Source: Rubrivivax sp. | Lineage (GTDB): Bacteria > Pseudomonadota > Gammaproteobacteria > Burkholderiales > Burkholderiaceae_C | Assembly (NCBI GenBank): GCA_022843905.1 | Contig: JALHMT010000001.1 | Coordinates: 62,001-126,000 of the forward strand | Direction: 5' to 3' | DNA length: 64,000 nt | Shown: in pieces, positions 10,188 to 20,723 of the stretch | Position numbering within the stretch: the first letter of the stretch is position 1 | Layout of the letters: each line of letters opens with the position of its first letter | The notes under the pieces: model-generated | Database searches by the model: none | Told to the model about the DNA's origin: nothing | The model's input: only the letters and a program-made list of their open reading frames with translations | Program-made: the position numbers and the translations under genes

Positions 10188-10430
10188 ATGTCTGCTGCCC
10201 ACTGCAAGTCCGCCGCCACGACGGCCGTCCACTTCCAGCCCTGGGGCCAGCGTGTGCAGCCCTGCTGGCACTGCCATCACTTTCTGCGCATGCTGCACGG
10301 GGGCAGTGCCGCGGCGTGCGCGCTGCCGGACGGGCCGCGCGTGCGCTCGATGCCGCATGGCGGCTGCTCGGCCTTCGAACGCGAGCCGGGTGCCGACGAC
10401 GAGGACGCGCCGCCCCGGCCCGCTGCCTGA
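10188..10430 (+). CDS. Small Cys/His-rich protein, unknown function
   Basis: 80 residues with no signal peptide or membrane segment. A CWHCHHF segment, an upstream C and H, and later C residues suggest metal binding. The C-terminal pattern GGCSAFEREPGADDE resembles small conserved Burkholderiales proteins (from memory, not checked). Its stop codon abuts the stop codon of the convergent lipoprotein gene with no spacer. No function is assigned. Confidence 0.55.
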   Translation: MSAAHCKSAATTAVHFQPWGQRVQPCWHCHHFLRMLHGGSAAACALPDGPRVRSMPHGGCSAFEREPGADDEDAPPRPAA

Positions 10431-11738
10431 TCAGAGGTCGCGCACCAGCGGGGCCAGCTGGCCCAGCATGAACTGCCAGTACGGCGCCACGCAGGGCAGG
10501 TGATCGGTGGTGGGCGAGGCCACGCAGTCGGTCAGGCTCACGGCCGGCGCGCCGCGCGACTGCATGGCCAGCAGCGTGCCCGCGCCGACGGCGTAGGGCA
10601 CGGTGCGGTCCTCGCGGCCGTGGAACATCGACACCGGCCGCTGCGGCCGCCAGTCGTGCACGTCGCTGTCGCGTGCGATGGCCTGGCGGTCGTCGGCCAG
10701 GAAGTTGTCGATGAAGCTGCTCTGGAAGGACACGTCGGCGTCGCTGGGGATCAACTCGCGGAACAGCGCGCGCCGCACCTCGTCGCGCACCGTGGAGCCC
10801 AGCCGCCTGAGCGATCCGGGGTCGATCAGTGCGCCCAGCAGGCGGTTCTGGTCACGCACGCGCTCCAGCAGCAGGTCGAGCGTGGCGGCGACGTCGTAGG
10901 GCCCGGCCCCCGGCACGCTGGCCACCAGCATGGCGCGGTGGGGGTTGCTGTCGCCCTGCTCGATGGCACGCTGCGCCGCCAGCGAGGCGTAGCCGCCTTC
11001 CGAGTAGCCGACCAGGAACAGCTGGCCGTTGCCGCGCAATCCGGTCTGCGTGCGCCAGAACAGGCTCGCCGTGAGCAGGTCCACCACCGCGGCTGCCGTC
11101 GGGTGGGACAGCAGGTAGGGATGCTGCACGCCCCTGGACGCGCCATAGCCCACGTAGTCGGGGGCCAGCACGATGGCGCCCAGCGAGGCCATCACCACCG
11201 GTGGCGCGTCGGGCGTCACGGCGTTGCTGGGCGCTTCGGCGTCGTAGAAGATGGTGCCGTGCTGGTAGCTCACCACCGGGCTGGCGCGGCCGGGCGCCTT
11301 GTCGGGCACCGCCACCAGACCCGAGGCCGTGACGTGCCGGCCCTGGCCGTCGAGCGTGGTGTAGTCGATGCGCCAGGTCGTTACGTCGTAGGTGGCGGCC
11401 ACCAGGGGCGTGCGGACGCCCGGTGACTGCGAGGCCTGGCTGATGTCGGCCGCGGCGATGCGGCCCAGGCGGGTGACCGACAGCAGTTCGCCGCGACCGG
11501 CCGGCGCGGGGATCTGCGGCTCCAGCAGCGTCCATTCGAAGATGGGCAGGGCTGCGGGGGTGCCGGCCGGCGTCGCCGGCGAGTCGTAGATCGCGACGGC
11601 TTCGACGGCTGCGAGTGCCGTCCGCGACGCCTCGGACGCGGACTCGCGTGCGTCGTCGCCCACCTCTTCGCCGCCACCGCAGGCCGCCAGCAGGGACAGC
11701 ACGAGGCAGGAAGCCAGCCAGGCCGGGAGACGCGACAT
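10431..11738 (-). CDS. Lipoprotein alpha/beta-hydrolase (secretory lipase-like)
   Basis: 435 residues. A lipoprotein signal ([11 protein letters not shown], lipobox LAAC) is followed by a Gly/acidic linker. The alpha/beta-hydrolase body has the nucleophile elbow GYSEGG, a downstream acid in [11 protein letters not shown] and a likely catalytic His in TTDHLPC, so the triad appears intact. The layout ([22 protein letters not shown]) resembles secretory lipases/esterases. It is probably anchored to the outer membrane. The start at 11738 is the ATG directly before the signal peptide. Divergent from argJ. Confidence 0.85.
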   Translation of the reverse strand: MSRLPAWLASCLVLSLLAACGGGEEVGDDARESASEASRTALAAVEAVAIYDSPATPAGTPAALPIFEWTLLEPQIPAPAGRGELLSVTRLGRIAAADISQASQSPGVRTPLVAATYDVTTWRIDYTTLDGQGRHVTASGLVAVPDKAPGRASPVVSYQHGTIFYDAEAPSNAVTPDAPPVVMASLGAIVLAPDYVGYGASRGVQHPYLLSHPTAAAVVDLLTASLFWRTQTGLRGNGQLFLVGYSEGGYASLAAQRAIEQGDSNPHRAMLVASVPGAGPYDVAATLDLLLERVRDQNRLLGALIDPGSLRRLGSTVRDEVRRALFRELIPSDADVSFQSSFIDNFLADDRQAIARDSDVHDWRPQRPVSMFHGREDRTVPYAVGAGTLLAMQSRGAPAVSLTDCVASPTTDHLPCVAPYWQFMLGQLAPLVRDL

Positions 11739-11942
11739 GCGAAACCTTTCGAAACGAGAAGACCCGGGACCTCCGGGCGCCGGATTGACAACCGATGCGC
11801 GCTGCATCCGGTTGACAGCGAAGTATCCGGCAGTGAGCAATGACCCACATCGGTCACACCATCGGGGGTGCCGGTGTGATGCGCTCGGTCATGCAGCGGG
11901 TGACGCCGCCCGTGGCGCCGCGGGCACCGCGGGCCCGACTCC

Positions 11943-11948
11943 TACAAT
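11943..11948 (+). promoter_or_regulatory. Possible -10 element of argJ
   Basis: TACAAT lies 29 bp before the argJ ATG in a 238-bp divergent spacer. No clear -35 sits 17 bp upstream. Two TTGACA hexamers occur farther up (11785-11790 and 11812-11817) but neither has a -10 at the right distance. Confidence 0.35.
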
Positions 11949-11976
11949 GCCGGCTCCACCCCAATTGCATTCCGCC

Positions 11977-13206
11977 ATGCCCGTCAACCTGCGCGTCACC
12001 GAAGCCCACGAGCTCTTTCCCGTTGCCGGCGTCCGCCTGGGGGTGACGATGGCCGGCGTGCGCAAGGCCAACCGCCGCGACCTGGTGGTCATCGCGCTCG
12101 ACGAGGGCAGTGCCGCCGCCGGCGTCTTCACGCAGAACCGCTTCTGTGCCGCGCCGGTGCAGCTCTGCCGCGAGCACCTGGCGGCCGCCACGGCGATCCG
12201 CGCGATGGTCATCAACACCGGCAACGCCAACGCGGGCACCGGGGCCGACGGGCTGGCGCGCGCGCGCCGCACCTGCGACAGCCTGGCGGCGCTGATGGGC
12301 CTGCAGGCGCAGCAGGTGCTGCCGTTCTCCACCGGCGTGATCATGGAGACGCTGCCGGTCGAGCGCATCGAGGCCGGCCTGCCCGCGGCCATCGCTGCGC
12401 TTCGGCCCGACGCCTGGGCCGAGGCCGCACAAGGCATCATGACCACCGACACCCTGCCCAAGGCGGCGTCGCGCCAGGTGCAGATCGCCGGCAGGACCGT
12501 GACGGTGACCGGCATCAGCAAGGGTGCCGGGATGATCCGCCCGAACATGGCCACCATGCTGGGCTTCATGGCCACCGACGCCGTGATCGCGCCGCACCTG
12601 ATGCAGACGCTGGTGCGCGAAGCGGCCGACCAGTCCTTCAACCGCATCACCATCGACGGCGACACCAGCACCAACGACAGCTTCGTGCTGGCTGCCACCC
12701 AGCGCGCCGGCCACCCGGTGATCGAACAGCTCGAATCGCCCGAAGGTGCGCTGCTGCGCGAGGCGGTGTTCGACGTGGCGCGCACGCTGGCGCAGGCCAT
12801 CGTGCGCGATGGCGAAGGTGCAACCAAGTTCATCACCGTGCGCGTCGACGGCGGCCGCGACAAGGCCGAGTGCCGCCAGGTGGCCTACGCCATCGCGCAC
12901 TCGCCGCTGGTCAAGACCGCCTTCTTCGCCAGCGACCCCAATCTCGGCCGCATCCTGGCGGCGGTGGGTTACGCCGGCATCCATGACCTGGACCAGACGC
13001 TGATCGATCTCTTCCTCGACGACGTGCACGTGGCGCGCCAGGGCGGCCGCCACCCCGACTACCGCGAGGAGGACGGCCAGCGCGTGATGAAGGGCAGCGA
13101 GATCACCGTGCGCGTGGACCTGCACCGCGGCCCGGCACACGCCACCGTGTGGACCTGCGACCTCTCGCACGACTACGTCAGCATCAACGCCGACTACCGG
13201 TCGTGA
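11977..13206 (+). CDS. argJ: Bifunctional ornithine acetyltransferase / N-acetylglutamate synthase
   Basis: 409 residues, standard length. ArgJ recycles the acetyl group in arginine biosynthesis. The self-cleavage site is visible at Ala192-Thr193 in NMATMLGF; Thr193 becomes the N-terminal nucleophile of the beta chain. Other family blocks are [28 protein letters not shown]-like IMTTDTLPK and the C-terminal [13 protein letters not shown]. The start [10 protein letters not shown] at 11977 gives the canonical N-terminus. An MFS transporter gene follows 41 bp downstream. Confidence 0.97.
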   Translation: MPVNLRVTEAHELFPVAGVRLGVTMAGVRKANRRDLVVIALDEGSAAAGVFTQNRFCAAPVQLCREHLAAATAIRAMVINTGNANAGTGADGLARARRTCDSLAALMGLQAQQVLPFSTGVIMETLPVERIEAGLPAAIAALRPDAWAEAAQGIMTTDTLPKAASRQVQIAGRTVTVTGISKGAGMIRPNMATMLGFMATDAVIAPHLMQTLVREAADQSFNRITIDGDTSTNDSFVLAATQRAGHPVIEQLESPEGALLREAVFDVARTLAQAIVRDGEGATKFITVRVDGGRDKAECRQVAYAIAHSPLVKTAFFASDPNLGRILAAVGYAGIHDLDQTLIDLFLDDVHVARQGGRHPDYREEDGQRVMKGSEITVRVDLHRGPAHATVWTCDLSHDYVSINADYRS

Positions 13207-13247
13207 AGCCGCTGACCCGAGGGGCCGGCCGCCGCGCCGGGGCCTGA

Positions 13248-14543
13248 TTGCGCTGGTCGCTGCCGCCGAACGACCTGCTGCGCGAGCCGGCCTACCGCCG
13301 GCTGTGGACGTCCATCCTCATCAGCTCCTTCGGCGGTCAGGTCTCGATGCTGGCGCTGCCGCTCACCGCGGCCGTGCTGCTGCACGCCACGCCCACGCAG
13401 ATGGGCCTGCTCACGGCGGTGGGCATCGTGCCCTTCCTGCTGTTCTCGCTGCCCTCGGGCGTGTGGCTCGACCGCGTGCGCAAGCTGCCGGTCTACGTCG
13501 TCGGCGAGACAGTCGTGGCCTTTGCGTTGGTCACGGTACCGCTGGCCTGGTGGATGGACTGGCTGAACATGGCCTGGCTCTACGTCGTGGGCTTCATCGT
13601 GGGGCTGGTGCACACGGTATCGGGCAGCGCCGCGCAGATCGTGCTGACCCAGGTCGTCACGCGCGATCGCCTGGTCGAGGCACATGCCAAGAATGCGCTG
13701 GCGGTGTCGGGTGCCGAGGTGGCCGGGCCGGGCTTCGCCGGGCTGCTCATCAAGCTGGTCGGCGCGCCGCTGGCGCTGCTGGTGGACGCCGTGCTGCTGC
13801 TGATCTCGGCGCTGATCCTGCGCGGCATACGCATCCATGAACGCCTGAATGCGCGTGCCGGCACGCACTTCTGGCAGGAACTGAAGGTCGGCCTGCGCTT
13901 CGTCGTCACGCACCGCCTGCTGGTCACGCTGGCGCTGCTGATGGCGGTGTGGCAGATGTGCCACCACGCGGCGATGGTGGTGCAGATCCTGGTGGCCACG
14001 CGCACCCTGGGCCTGAGCGAGCAGCAGGTGGGCCTGTGCTACATGGGCATGGGGCTGGGCACCATCGTGGCCAGCATGCTGGGCCACCGCATCAGCCACC
14101 GCTTCGGCCCGGGGCCCTGCCTGGTGCTGGGTTTCGCCGTGGTGGGCAGCGGCTGGCTGCTGCTGGCGGCTGCACCGGCCGGCCCCTGGGGCGTGGCCGC
14201 CTTTGCGCTGATGCTGATGTTGTTCAGCACCGGCGCGGTGTTCATCTTCATCAACTTCCTGGCCCTGCGCCAGGCGGTCACGCCGCAACCGCTGCTGGGG
14301 CGCATGACGAGCGCGATGCGCTGGCTGACGCTGCTGGCGGCCGGCCCCGGCGCCCTGGTGGGCGGGTGGCTGGGTGAGAACGTCGGGCTGCGCGCGACCT
14401 TGTGGTTCGCCGGCGGCACCAGCGTTCTGCTGGTGGCCGTGGCCTGGTCGCTGCCGTCCATCCGCCGGCTCGCCGAGCTGCCGCGTCCCGACGAGGACGA
14501 CGAGCAGCTCGGTGCCGAGGCCGACGTGCGGCCCCGGACCTGA
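13248..14543 (+). CDS. MFS transporter (EntS/MFS_3-like)
   Basis: 431 residues, about 12 hydrophobic helices. The N-terminal pattern FRRLW-like YRRLWTSILISSFGGQVSMLALPL and SGVWLDRVRKLPV (loop 2-3) are typical of the enterobactin-exporter-like MFS group. A charged loop near residue 200 splits the two halves. The predicted start is a TTG at 13248; no ATG is suitably placed. Inner-membrane exporter of an unidentified small molecule. Its position behind argJ does not reveal the substrate. Confidence 0.85.
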   Translation: MRWSLPPNDLLREPAYRRLWTSILISSFGGQVSMLALPLTAAVLLHATPTQMGLLTAVGIVPFLLFSLPSGVWLDRVRKLPVYVVGETVVAFALVTVPLAWWMDWLNMAWLYVVGFIVGLVHTVSGSAAQIVLTQVVTRDRLVEAHAKNALAVSGAEVAGPGFAGLLIKLVGAPLALLVDAVLLLISALILRGIRIHERLNARAGTHFWQELKVGLRFVVTHRLLVTLALLMAVWQMCHHAAMVVQILVATRTLGLSEQQVGLCYMGMGLGTIVASMLGHRISHRFGPGPCLVLGFAVVGSGWLLLAAAPAGPWGVAAFALMLMLFSTGAVFIFINFLALRQAVTPQPLLGRMTSAMRWLTLLAAGPGALVGGWLGENVGLRATLWFAGGTSVLLVAVAWSLPSIRRLAELPRPDEDDEQLGAEADVRPRT

Positions 14544-14579
14544 GCGGACCGAAGCCGCGCTGCGGATGCGGCAGGGGGC

Positions 14580-15239
14580 TCAGTCCTGCGCCGTGGCGCG
14601 TCGGCGGCGCAGCAGGCCACCGCCCAGCAGCGCCGTCATCACCAGCGCCAGGCTCGCCGGCTCGGGCACGACGCTGGCGTTGCTGCCGCCGTTGCCGGTC
14701 ACCGAGACACGGTCCAGCGAGCCGCCCAGCGAGTCGCTCTTGCCGGTGGCATGGAAGCGCAGCACGTCGTTGCCGGTGCCGGACACGAGGTAGCTGAACT
14801 CCTGCCAGGCGTGCAGGGCGCCGCCCGCGCCGCCCACCTTGTCGAGCAGGCTGCCGTTCCAGCTGATCACGATGTCGTTGGTGTTGCCGGCATCGCTGAC
14901 GCCCGGGCGCGGCGAGTACAGGAAGCTCAGCAGGTAGGCCTGTCCCGGCACGGTGACCAGGCTCTGCCACATGCCGCTGTTCCTGTTCGTGTCGAGCTCG
15001 ACGAAGCTGCTGCCGTCACCGGCCAGGCCCGCGACGCCGTTGCGCACTTCGATGCCGCCCGGTTCGCCGTTCCAGCCGGGCAGCGACGCATAGGTCGACC
15101 ACGAGCCAGCGCCTTGCGACTGCACACCGTCGGCAAAGCTGACGTCCTCGAAGCTGCCGTTCACCACGAGGTTGACGGGTCCGGCCGTCGCCAGGAAAGG
15201 AGCCGCGCACAGGGCGGCCAGTAGAAGTTTGTGTTTCAT
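14580..15239 (-). CDS. PEP-CTERM sorting domain protein
   Basis: 219 residues. Signal peptide MKHKLLLAALCAAPFLATA, then a beta-rich domain starting NLVVNGSFED (carbohydrate-binding-like fold common in such proteins), then the C-terminal VVPEPASLALVMTALLGG helix with an RRRR tail. This tripartite tail is the exosortase recognition signal, so the protein should be cut and transferred to the cell surface or polysaccharide. The exosortase B encoded at 31150-32061 is the obvious processing enzyme. It converges with the MFS gene. Confidence 0.92.
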   Translation of the reverse strand: MKHKLLLAALCAAPFLATAGPVNLVVNGSFEDVSFADGVQSQGAGSWSTYASLPGWNGEPGGIEVRNGVAGLAGDGSSFVELDTNRNSGMWQSLVTVPGQAYLLSFLYSPRPGVSDAGNTNDIVISWNGSLLDKVGGAGGALHAWQEFSYLVSGTGNDVLRFHATGKSDSLGGSLDRVSVTGNGGSNASVVPEPASLALVMTALLGGGLLRRRRATAQD

Positions 15240-15243
15240 GGGT

Positions 15244-15318
15244 CTTCCGTGAGGTCCCGGGCCGGGATGGCAAGGGACAGGCTTTTGGGCCTGACGGCCT
15301 ATCGGCAGCTCACGGAAG
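15244..15318. other. Inverted repeat in the PEP-CTERM gene leader
   Basis: CTTCCGTGAG (15244-15253) and its exact complement CTCACGGAAG (15309-15318) bracket 55 bases just upstream of the start codon at 15239. It could fold in the 5' leader of the mRNA or mark paired protein sites. The enclosed region also has repeated GGCC(T) motifs. No sigma-54 consensus was found here. Confidence 0.35.
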
Positions 15319-15352
15319 AACCTGAGGCCCGGGTGGCGCCGCTGCGCCGGAT

Positions 15353-16134
15353 TCAGTCGATCACCGAGGAATCGTGCGCGCTGAAGCGGTCCACGGCGTC
15401 GGTGATGATGCCGTCGATGCCCAGCGCGACGAGGCGGCGGGCGTCCTGCGGCAGGTTGACGGTGTAGCACAGCGCGCGCAGGCCGGCGCCATGCAACTGC
15501 GACATCACGGCGGCATCCATCACGTTGTGGTTGGTCACCACGGCCACGCAGCCGAGCGCGCGCGCGATGTCGAACCAGCCGTCCCACAGCGTGTCGAGCA
15601 GCAGCGCCCGCGGCACGTCGGGCGCGGTGTCGCGCGCGCCCTGCAGCGCTTCGGGGCGGAAGGAGCTGAACAGCGGCAGCGGCGTGACACCGCTCCACAA
15701 GTCGCGCACGGCGCGGCCCACCACCTCGCCGGTATGCAGTTCAAGCCCGGGGGTGGGCTTGATCTCGATGTTCAGCGCGAAGCCGTTGCGCTGCACGTAG
15801 CGCGCGATGGCGGCCAGCGTGGGCATCGGCTCGCCGGCATGGATGCGGCCGTGCCAGCTGCCTGCGTCGAGCTGGCTCAGCGCCTGCCAGGGCTGGTCGC
15901 CGGCGGTGCCGGCGCCGTTGGTGGTGCGTTCCAGCGTGTCGTCGTGCAGCAGGAAGGGCAGGTCGTCCTGACTGAGCTTCACGTCGCACTCGAAGGCGCG
16001 GTAGCCGCAGGCCGCGCCCAGGCGGAAGGCGGCCAGGGTGTTCTCGGGCGCGAGCTTGCCCGCACCCCGATGGGCGATCCAGAGCGGAAGCGACCAGGGC
16101 GTGGACATCGCCGTCTGCCGTCCGACGGGGCTGC

Positions 16135-16138
<4 letters not shown>
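15353..16138 (-). CDS. ugpQ: Glycerophosphodiester phosphodiesterase
   Basis: 261 residues. The GDPD motif is clear: [18 protein letters not shown] with catalytic His, the metal-binding E and D in FECDVKLS, and [13 protein letters not shown] with the second catalytic His. It hydrolyses glycerophosphodiesters to glycerol-3-phosphate plus alcohol. No signal peptide, so it is cytoplasmic as in E. coli UgpQ. Its ATG overlaps the ugpC stop by 4 bp (ATGA), placing it last in the ugp operon. Confidence 0.95.
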
Positions 16139-17202
<1,064 letters not shown>

Positions 17203-17230
17203 CGTGACTGTCCCTTTTCTGGAGCTGAGC

Positions 17231-18103
17231 CTATTTTTCGCTGTCCACCAGGCCCTTGACGAACCAGCGCCGCATCAGCACCACCACCAGCGCCGGGGGC
17301 AGCACCGCCAGCAGCGTGGTGCCCATGACCTGCGGCCAGTCGGTGGTGGCGTCGCCGGTGCCGATCATCTTGGTGATGCCCACGACGATGGTGTCCAGCC
17401 GGTTGTCGGTGGTGATCAGCAGTGGCCAGAGATACTGGTTCCAGCCGTAGATGAACAGGATCACCGACAGTGCCGCGATGTTGGTGGCCGACAGCGGCAG
17501 CACCACGTCCTTGAAGAAGCGCAGCGGTCCGGCGCCGTCGATGCGCGCCGCCTCGACGAGTTCGTCGGGGATGGTCAGGAAGAACTGGCGGAACAGCAGT
17601 GTGCCGGTGGCGCTGGCGATCAGCGGCAGCGTCAGGCCAGTCATGGTGTTGATGAGTCCCAGGTCGCTGACGACCGCGTAAGTGGGCAGGATGCGCACCT
17701 CCACGGGCAGCATCAGCGTCAGGAAGATGGTCCAGAAGGCCAGCATGCGCCCGGGGAAGCTGAAGAACACGATCGCGTAGGCCGACAGCAGGCTGAGCGC
17801 GATCTTGCCGGCGGTGATGATGAGCGCCATCAGCAGGCTGTTCCACATCATCTGCCACACCGGCGGGCTGAGATAGGTGCCCTTCATGCCCTGCAGCAGG
17901 ATGGCGCGGTAGTTGTCCAGGCCGTGCGGGCCGGGCAGCACCGGCATCGGCGCCTGCGCCACGTCGGGCGCGGTCAGGGTGCTGGCCACGAAGGCGATGT
18001 ACAATGGAAAGGCCGTGATGGCCAGGCCCAGCCACAGCACGGCGTGGGCCAGCCAGGCCATGCCGGGGCGCAGCGGATCGGCGGTGTCGGCGCTGCCGCT
18101 CAT
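17231..18103 (-). CDS. ugpE: Glycerol-3-phosphate ABC transporter permease
   Basis: 290 residues, six predicted membrane helices. The EAA loop that docks onto the ATPase reads [24 protein letters not shown]. Start at 18103 overlaps the ugpA stop by 4 bp (ATGA), indicating coupling. It pairs with UgpA to form the inner-membrane channel. Confidence 0.93.
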   Translation of the reverse strand: MSGSADTADPLRPGMAWLAHAVLWLGLAITAFPLYIAFVASTLTAPDVAQAPMPVLPGPHGLDNYRAILLQGMKGTYLSPPVWQMMWNSLLMALIITAGKIALSLLSAYAIVFFSFPGRMLAFWTIFLTLMLPVEVRILPTYAVVSDLGLINTMTGLTLPLIASATGTLLFRQFFLTIPDELVEAARIDGAGPLRFFKDVVLPLSATNIAALSVILFIYGWNQYLWPLLITTDNRLDTIVVGITKMIGTGDATTDWPQVMGTTLLAVLPPALVVVLMRRWFVKGLVDSEK

Positions 18104-18984
18104 GCGTAGTGCACCCGGCGTTCGACGAAGCGGAACTGCAGCACCGTCAGTGCCACCACCATGATCATCAGCACCACGCTTTGCGCGGCGCTGCCGCCGA
18201 GGTCGAGGTTGTGCACGCCATCCTTGTAGACCTTGTAGACCAGCGTCTCTGTGGCCGCTGCAGGCCCGCCCTGCGTGACGGCGCTGATGACGCCGAAGGT
18301 GTCGAAGAAGGCGTAGACCAGTCCGACCACGAGCAGGAAGAAGGTGGTGGGCGACAGCAGCGGGAACACGATGGTCCAGAAGCGCCGCATCGGCCGTGCA
18401 CCGTCGATGGCGGCAGCCTCCAGCAGACTCTTGGGAATGCTTTGCAGTCCGGCCAGGAAGAACAGAAAGTTGTAGGCCACCTGCTTCCAGGCCGAGGCGA
18501 AGATGACGAGCCACATCGCGTCGGAGCCATCGAGCGTGGGGTTCCAGTCCACCCCCAGCGCCTTCAGCCACCAGGCCAGCACGCCGATCGAAGGGTTGAA
18601 CATGAACAGCCACAGCACGCCGGCCACGGCCGGTGCGATGGCGTAGGGGATCAGCATCGCCGTGGTGTAGGCGGTGGCGCCGCGAACGATGCGGTCGGCC
18701 ATCACGGCCAGCACGAGCGCCGGCAGCATGGCCAGCAGCGTGACGGCGGTCGAAAAATACAGGGTGCGCCAGAAGGCCTGCAGGTAGCCCTCGTCGGCGA
18801 AGACGGCCTGAAAGTTCTCCAGGCCGACGAACTTCACGCTGGTGCCGAAAGCGTCCTGCTGAAGCACGCTCATGTAGAGCGCCTGGCCACCGGGCCAGTA
18901 GAAGAAGATGAAGGTCACGGCAAGCTGCGGCGCGAGCAGCAGCCAGGGCAGCAGCCTGTGCGGAAAGACGACGCGGCGTTGCAT
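18100..18984 (-). CDS. ugpA: Glycerol-3-phosphate ABC transporter permease
   Basis: 294 residues, six predicted helices, EAA loop [20 protein letters not shown]. The start at 18984 gives [14 protein letters not shown], like UgpA homologues. It is separated from ugpB by about 100 bp that contain a terminator-like hairpin, so its expression is probably lower than that of the binding protein. Confidence 0.93.
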   Translation of the reverse strand: MQRRVVFPHRLLPWLLLAPQLAVTFIFFYWPGGQALYMSVLQQDAFGTSVKFVGLENFQAVFADEGYLQAFWRTLYFSTAVTLLAMLPALVLAVMADRIVRGATAYTTAMLIPYAIAPAVAGVLWLFMFNPSIGVLAWWLKALGVDWNPTLDGSDAMWLVIFASAWKQVAYNFLFFLAGLQSIPKSLLEAAAIDGARPMRRFWTIVFPLLSPTTFFLLVVGLVYAFFDTFGVISAVTQGGPAAATETLVYKVYKDGVHNLDLGGSAAQSVVLMIMVVALTVLQFRFVERRVHYA

Positions 18985-19030
18985 GGGGGGCGATGCTAGC
19001 GTGGGTGCGTGCGCGCGCCGCCGGCACCCG

Positions 19031-19061
19031 AAAAAGGACGGCGGCCCGTCCTGGGCCGCCG
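19031..19061 (-). terminator. Intra-operon terminator between ugpB and ugpA
   Basis: On the - strand a 9-bp GC stem (CGGCGGCCC with GGGCCGCCG, loop AGGAC) is followed after 3 bases by TTTTT. This has the layout of an intrinsic terminator. Partial read-through would keep the binding protein more abundant than the membrane parts. Confidence 0.7.
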
Positions 19062-19087
19062 CCGGGATGTGAACCGGGCCCGGATGT

Positions 19088-20440
19088 TCAGCCCGCGGTG
19101 CGCTCGAAGGCGCGCAGCAGCGCGTTGCCGCGGCGCTCGGTGTTGCGCAGGGCGTCGGCAGGGCTCTGATTGCCCTGCAGGGCCTTTTCCACTTCTTCGT
19201 GGAAGACGTCGCGGATCTCGGTCCAGCGGCCGAAGCGATAGCCGTTGGTGTTCTCGCCCTTGGCCGCGCCGATGAGGCTGAGGATGGGCACGTCACGGCC
19301 CGGGTTCTTGGCGAAGAAGCCCTCGTCCTGCATGGCCTTGAAGGCGCTGTTGGTGGCGGGCAGGAAGCCCGTGGTCTTGGCCCACTCCGTCATGACCTTG
19401 TCACTGCGCAGGTAGTTCAGGAACTGCGCGACGCCGCGGAACTCGGCCTGGCTGCGGTTGGGTGCGTTGAACACCCACAGCGAGGCGCCGCCGATGGTGG
19501 TGGCGAAGGGCGCGCCCTGCACGTCGGGCCAGTGCGGCATCTGCGCCGTGCCGAAGGCGAACTTCGCGTCGCGCTCGATGGCACCCAGGCCGCCGGAGCT
19601 CTGGGTGAGCATCGCGCACTGGCCGCTGATGAACTTGGCGGCGGCGTCGTTGCTGCGGCCGCCGTAGTCGAAGCTCTTGTCCTTCTGCATGTCCACCAGG
19701 GTCTGCAGCTGGCGCTCGAGCACCTTGTTGTTGGCCAGCTGCAGCGTGGCGTCGAGACCCCCGCGGCCGTTGCCCTGGGTGCCGAAGGCGATGTTGTGGC
19801 GCGAGGCAAACTGCTCCAGCATCACCCAGGCCATCCAGGTGGTGGTGTAGCCGCAGGCGGCGGCGTTCGTGCTGCGGATCTTCTTGGCCGCGTCGATGAG
19901 CTGCGGCCAGGTCTGGGGCGGCTTCTCGGCGTCGAGCCCGGCCTTGCGGAAGGCGTCCTTGTTGTAGAAAAGGACCGTGGTGCTGACGTTGAAGGGCATC
20001 GACAGCAGTTCACCGTTGGGCAGGCCGTAGTAGCCCTGGGCCGGGGCGATGAAGTCGGCCGGGTTGAACTGCAGCCCGGCGCGCCTGAACACCTCGCTCA
20101 CCGGCACCACGGCGCCCTTGGCCTGCATCATGTCGCCGCTGCCGGCGTCGAACATCTGCATGATGTGCGGCGGGTTGCCGGCGCGGAACGCCGCCACGGC
20201 TGCGGCGCGCTGTTCGGGGTACTGGCCCTTGAACGAGACGACCACGCGGTAGTCGCTCTGCGTCTTGTTGAAATCCTCGCCGAAGCGGGTTAGCAACTCA
20301 CCGCCCTGGCCGGTCAGGCCCATCCACATCTGGATCTCGACGGGCCGCGGTTGCGCAGCGGCCGGCAGGGCAACGGCGGCGCCCAGCAAGGCTGTTACGA
20401 CGGCGCGGCGCAAAGGCCGGAAGGAACACGGAACACGCAT
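19088..20440 (-). CDS. ugpB: Glycerol-3-phosphate ABC transporter substrate-binding protein
   Basis: 450 residues with a Sec signal peptide ([20 protein letters not shown]). The family-1 binding-protein fold starts [13 protein letters not shown]. UgpB-like signatures include [47 protein letters not shown] and GGASLWVF. It captures glycerol-3-phosphate or glycerophosphodiesters in the periplasm. AGGAG precedes the ATG at 20440. It is the first gene of ugpBAECQ and divergent from the oxidoreductase at 20724. Confidence 0.95.
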   Translation of the reverse strand: MRVPCSFRPLRRAVVTALLGAAVALPAAAQPRPVEIQMWMGLTGQGGELLTRFGEDFNKTQSDYRVVVSFKGQYPEQRAAAVAAFRAGNPPHIMQMFDAGSGDMMQAKGAVVPVSEVFRRAGLQFNPADFIAPAQGYYGLPNGELLSMPFNVSTTVLFYNKDAFRKAGLDAEKPPQTWPQLIDAAKKIRSTNAAACGYTTTWMAWVMLEQFASRHNIAFGTQGNGRGGLDATLQLANNKVLERQLQTLVDMQKDKSFDYGGRSNDAAAKFISGQCAMLTQSSGGLGAIERDAKFAFGTAQMPHWPDVQGAPFATTIGGASLWVFNAPNRSQAEFRGVAQFLNYLRSDKVMTEWAKTTGFLPATNSAFKAMQDEGFFAKNPGRDVPILSLIGAAKGENTNGYRFGRWTEIRDVFHEEVEKALQGNQSPADALRNTERRGNALLRAFERTAG

Positions 20441-20723
20441 GGGGACTCCTCGGTCTGGGTTTTGCTCAAGGGCAGGCCGCCCCCTGTCGGACAGCCATGA
20501 AGCGGGCCGGAGTGTAGGGACGGCAGATGACAGTCGTGTTTCTCGCACCGCTCGTCCATTCCCGCAATCCGGGATAGCCCATGCGCCCGTCCGTCCATCC
20601 TCCGGGCGAGGTCGCATCGCCCCAGGAGCGTCATGCCAGGGCCTTCGACTAGCATTGCAGCTGTCGCACAAAGCCGACATGCGCCGCCGCCGCCGCCAGC
20701 GCCGGGCCCACTCCTTGCTCTCC

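Noticed and set aside
11739..11976. Strong sigma-70 promoter from two TTGACA hexamers upstream of argJ
   Set aside because: Neither hexamer has an acceptable -10 at 16-18 bp, so they were not listed as promoters.
17231..19027. A continuous - strand frame suggesting one fused UgpE-UgpA protein
   Set aside because: Both permeases have proper starts, full six-helix bodies and an ATGA overlap. The frame continuity upstream of ugpE is a shadow of ugpA.
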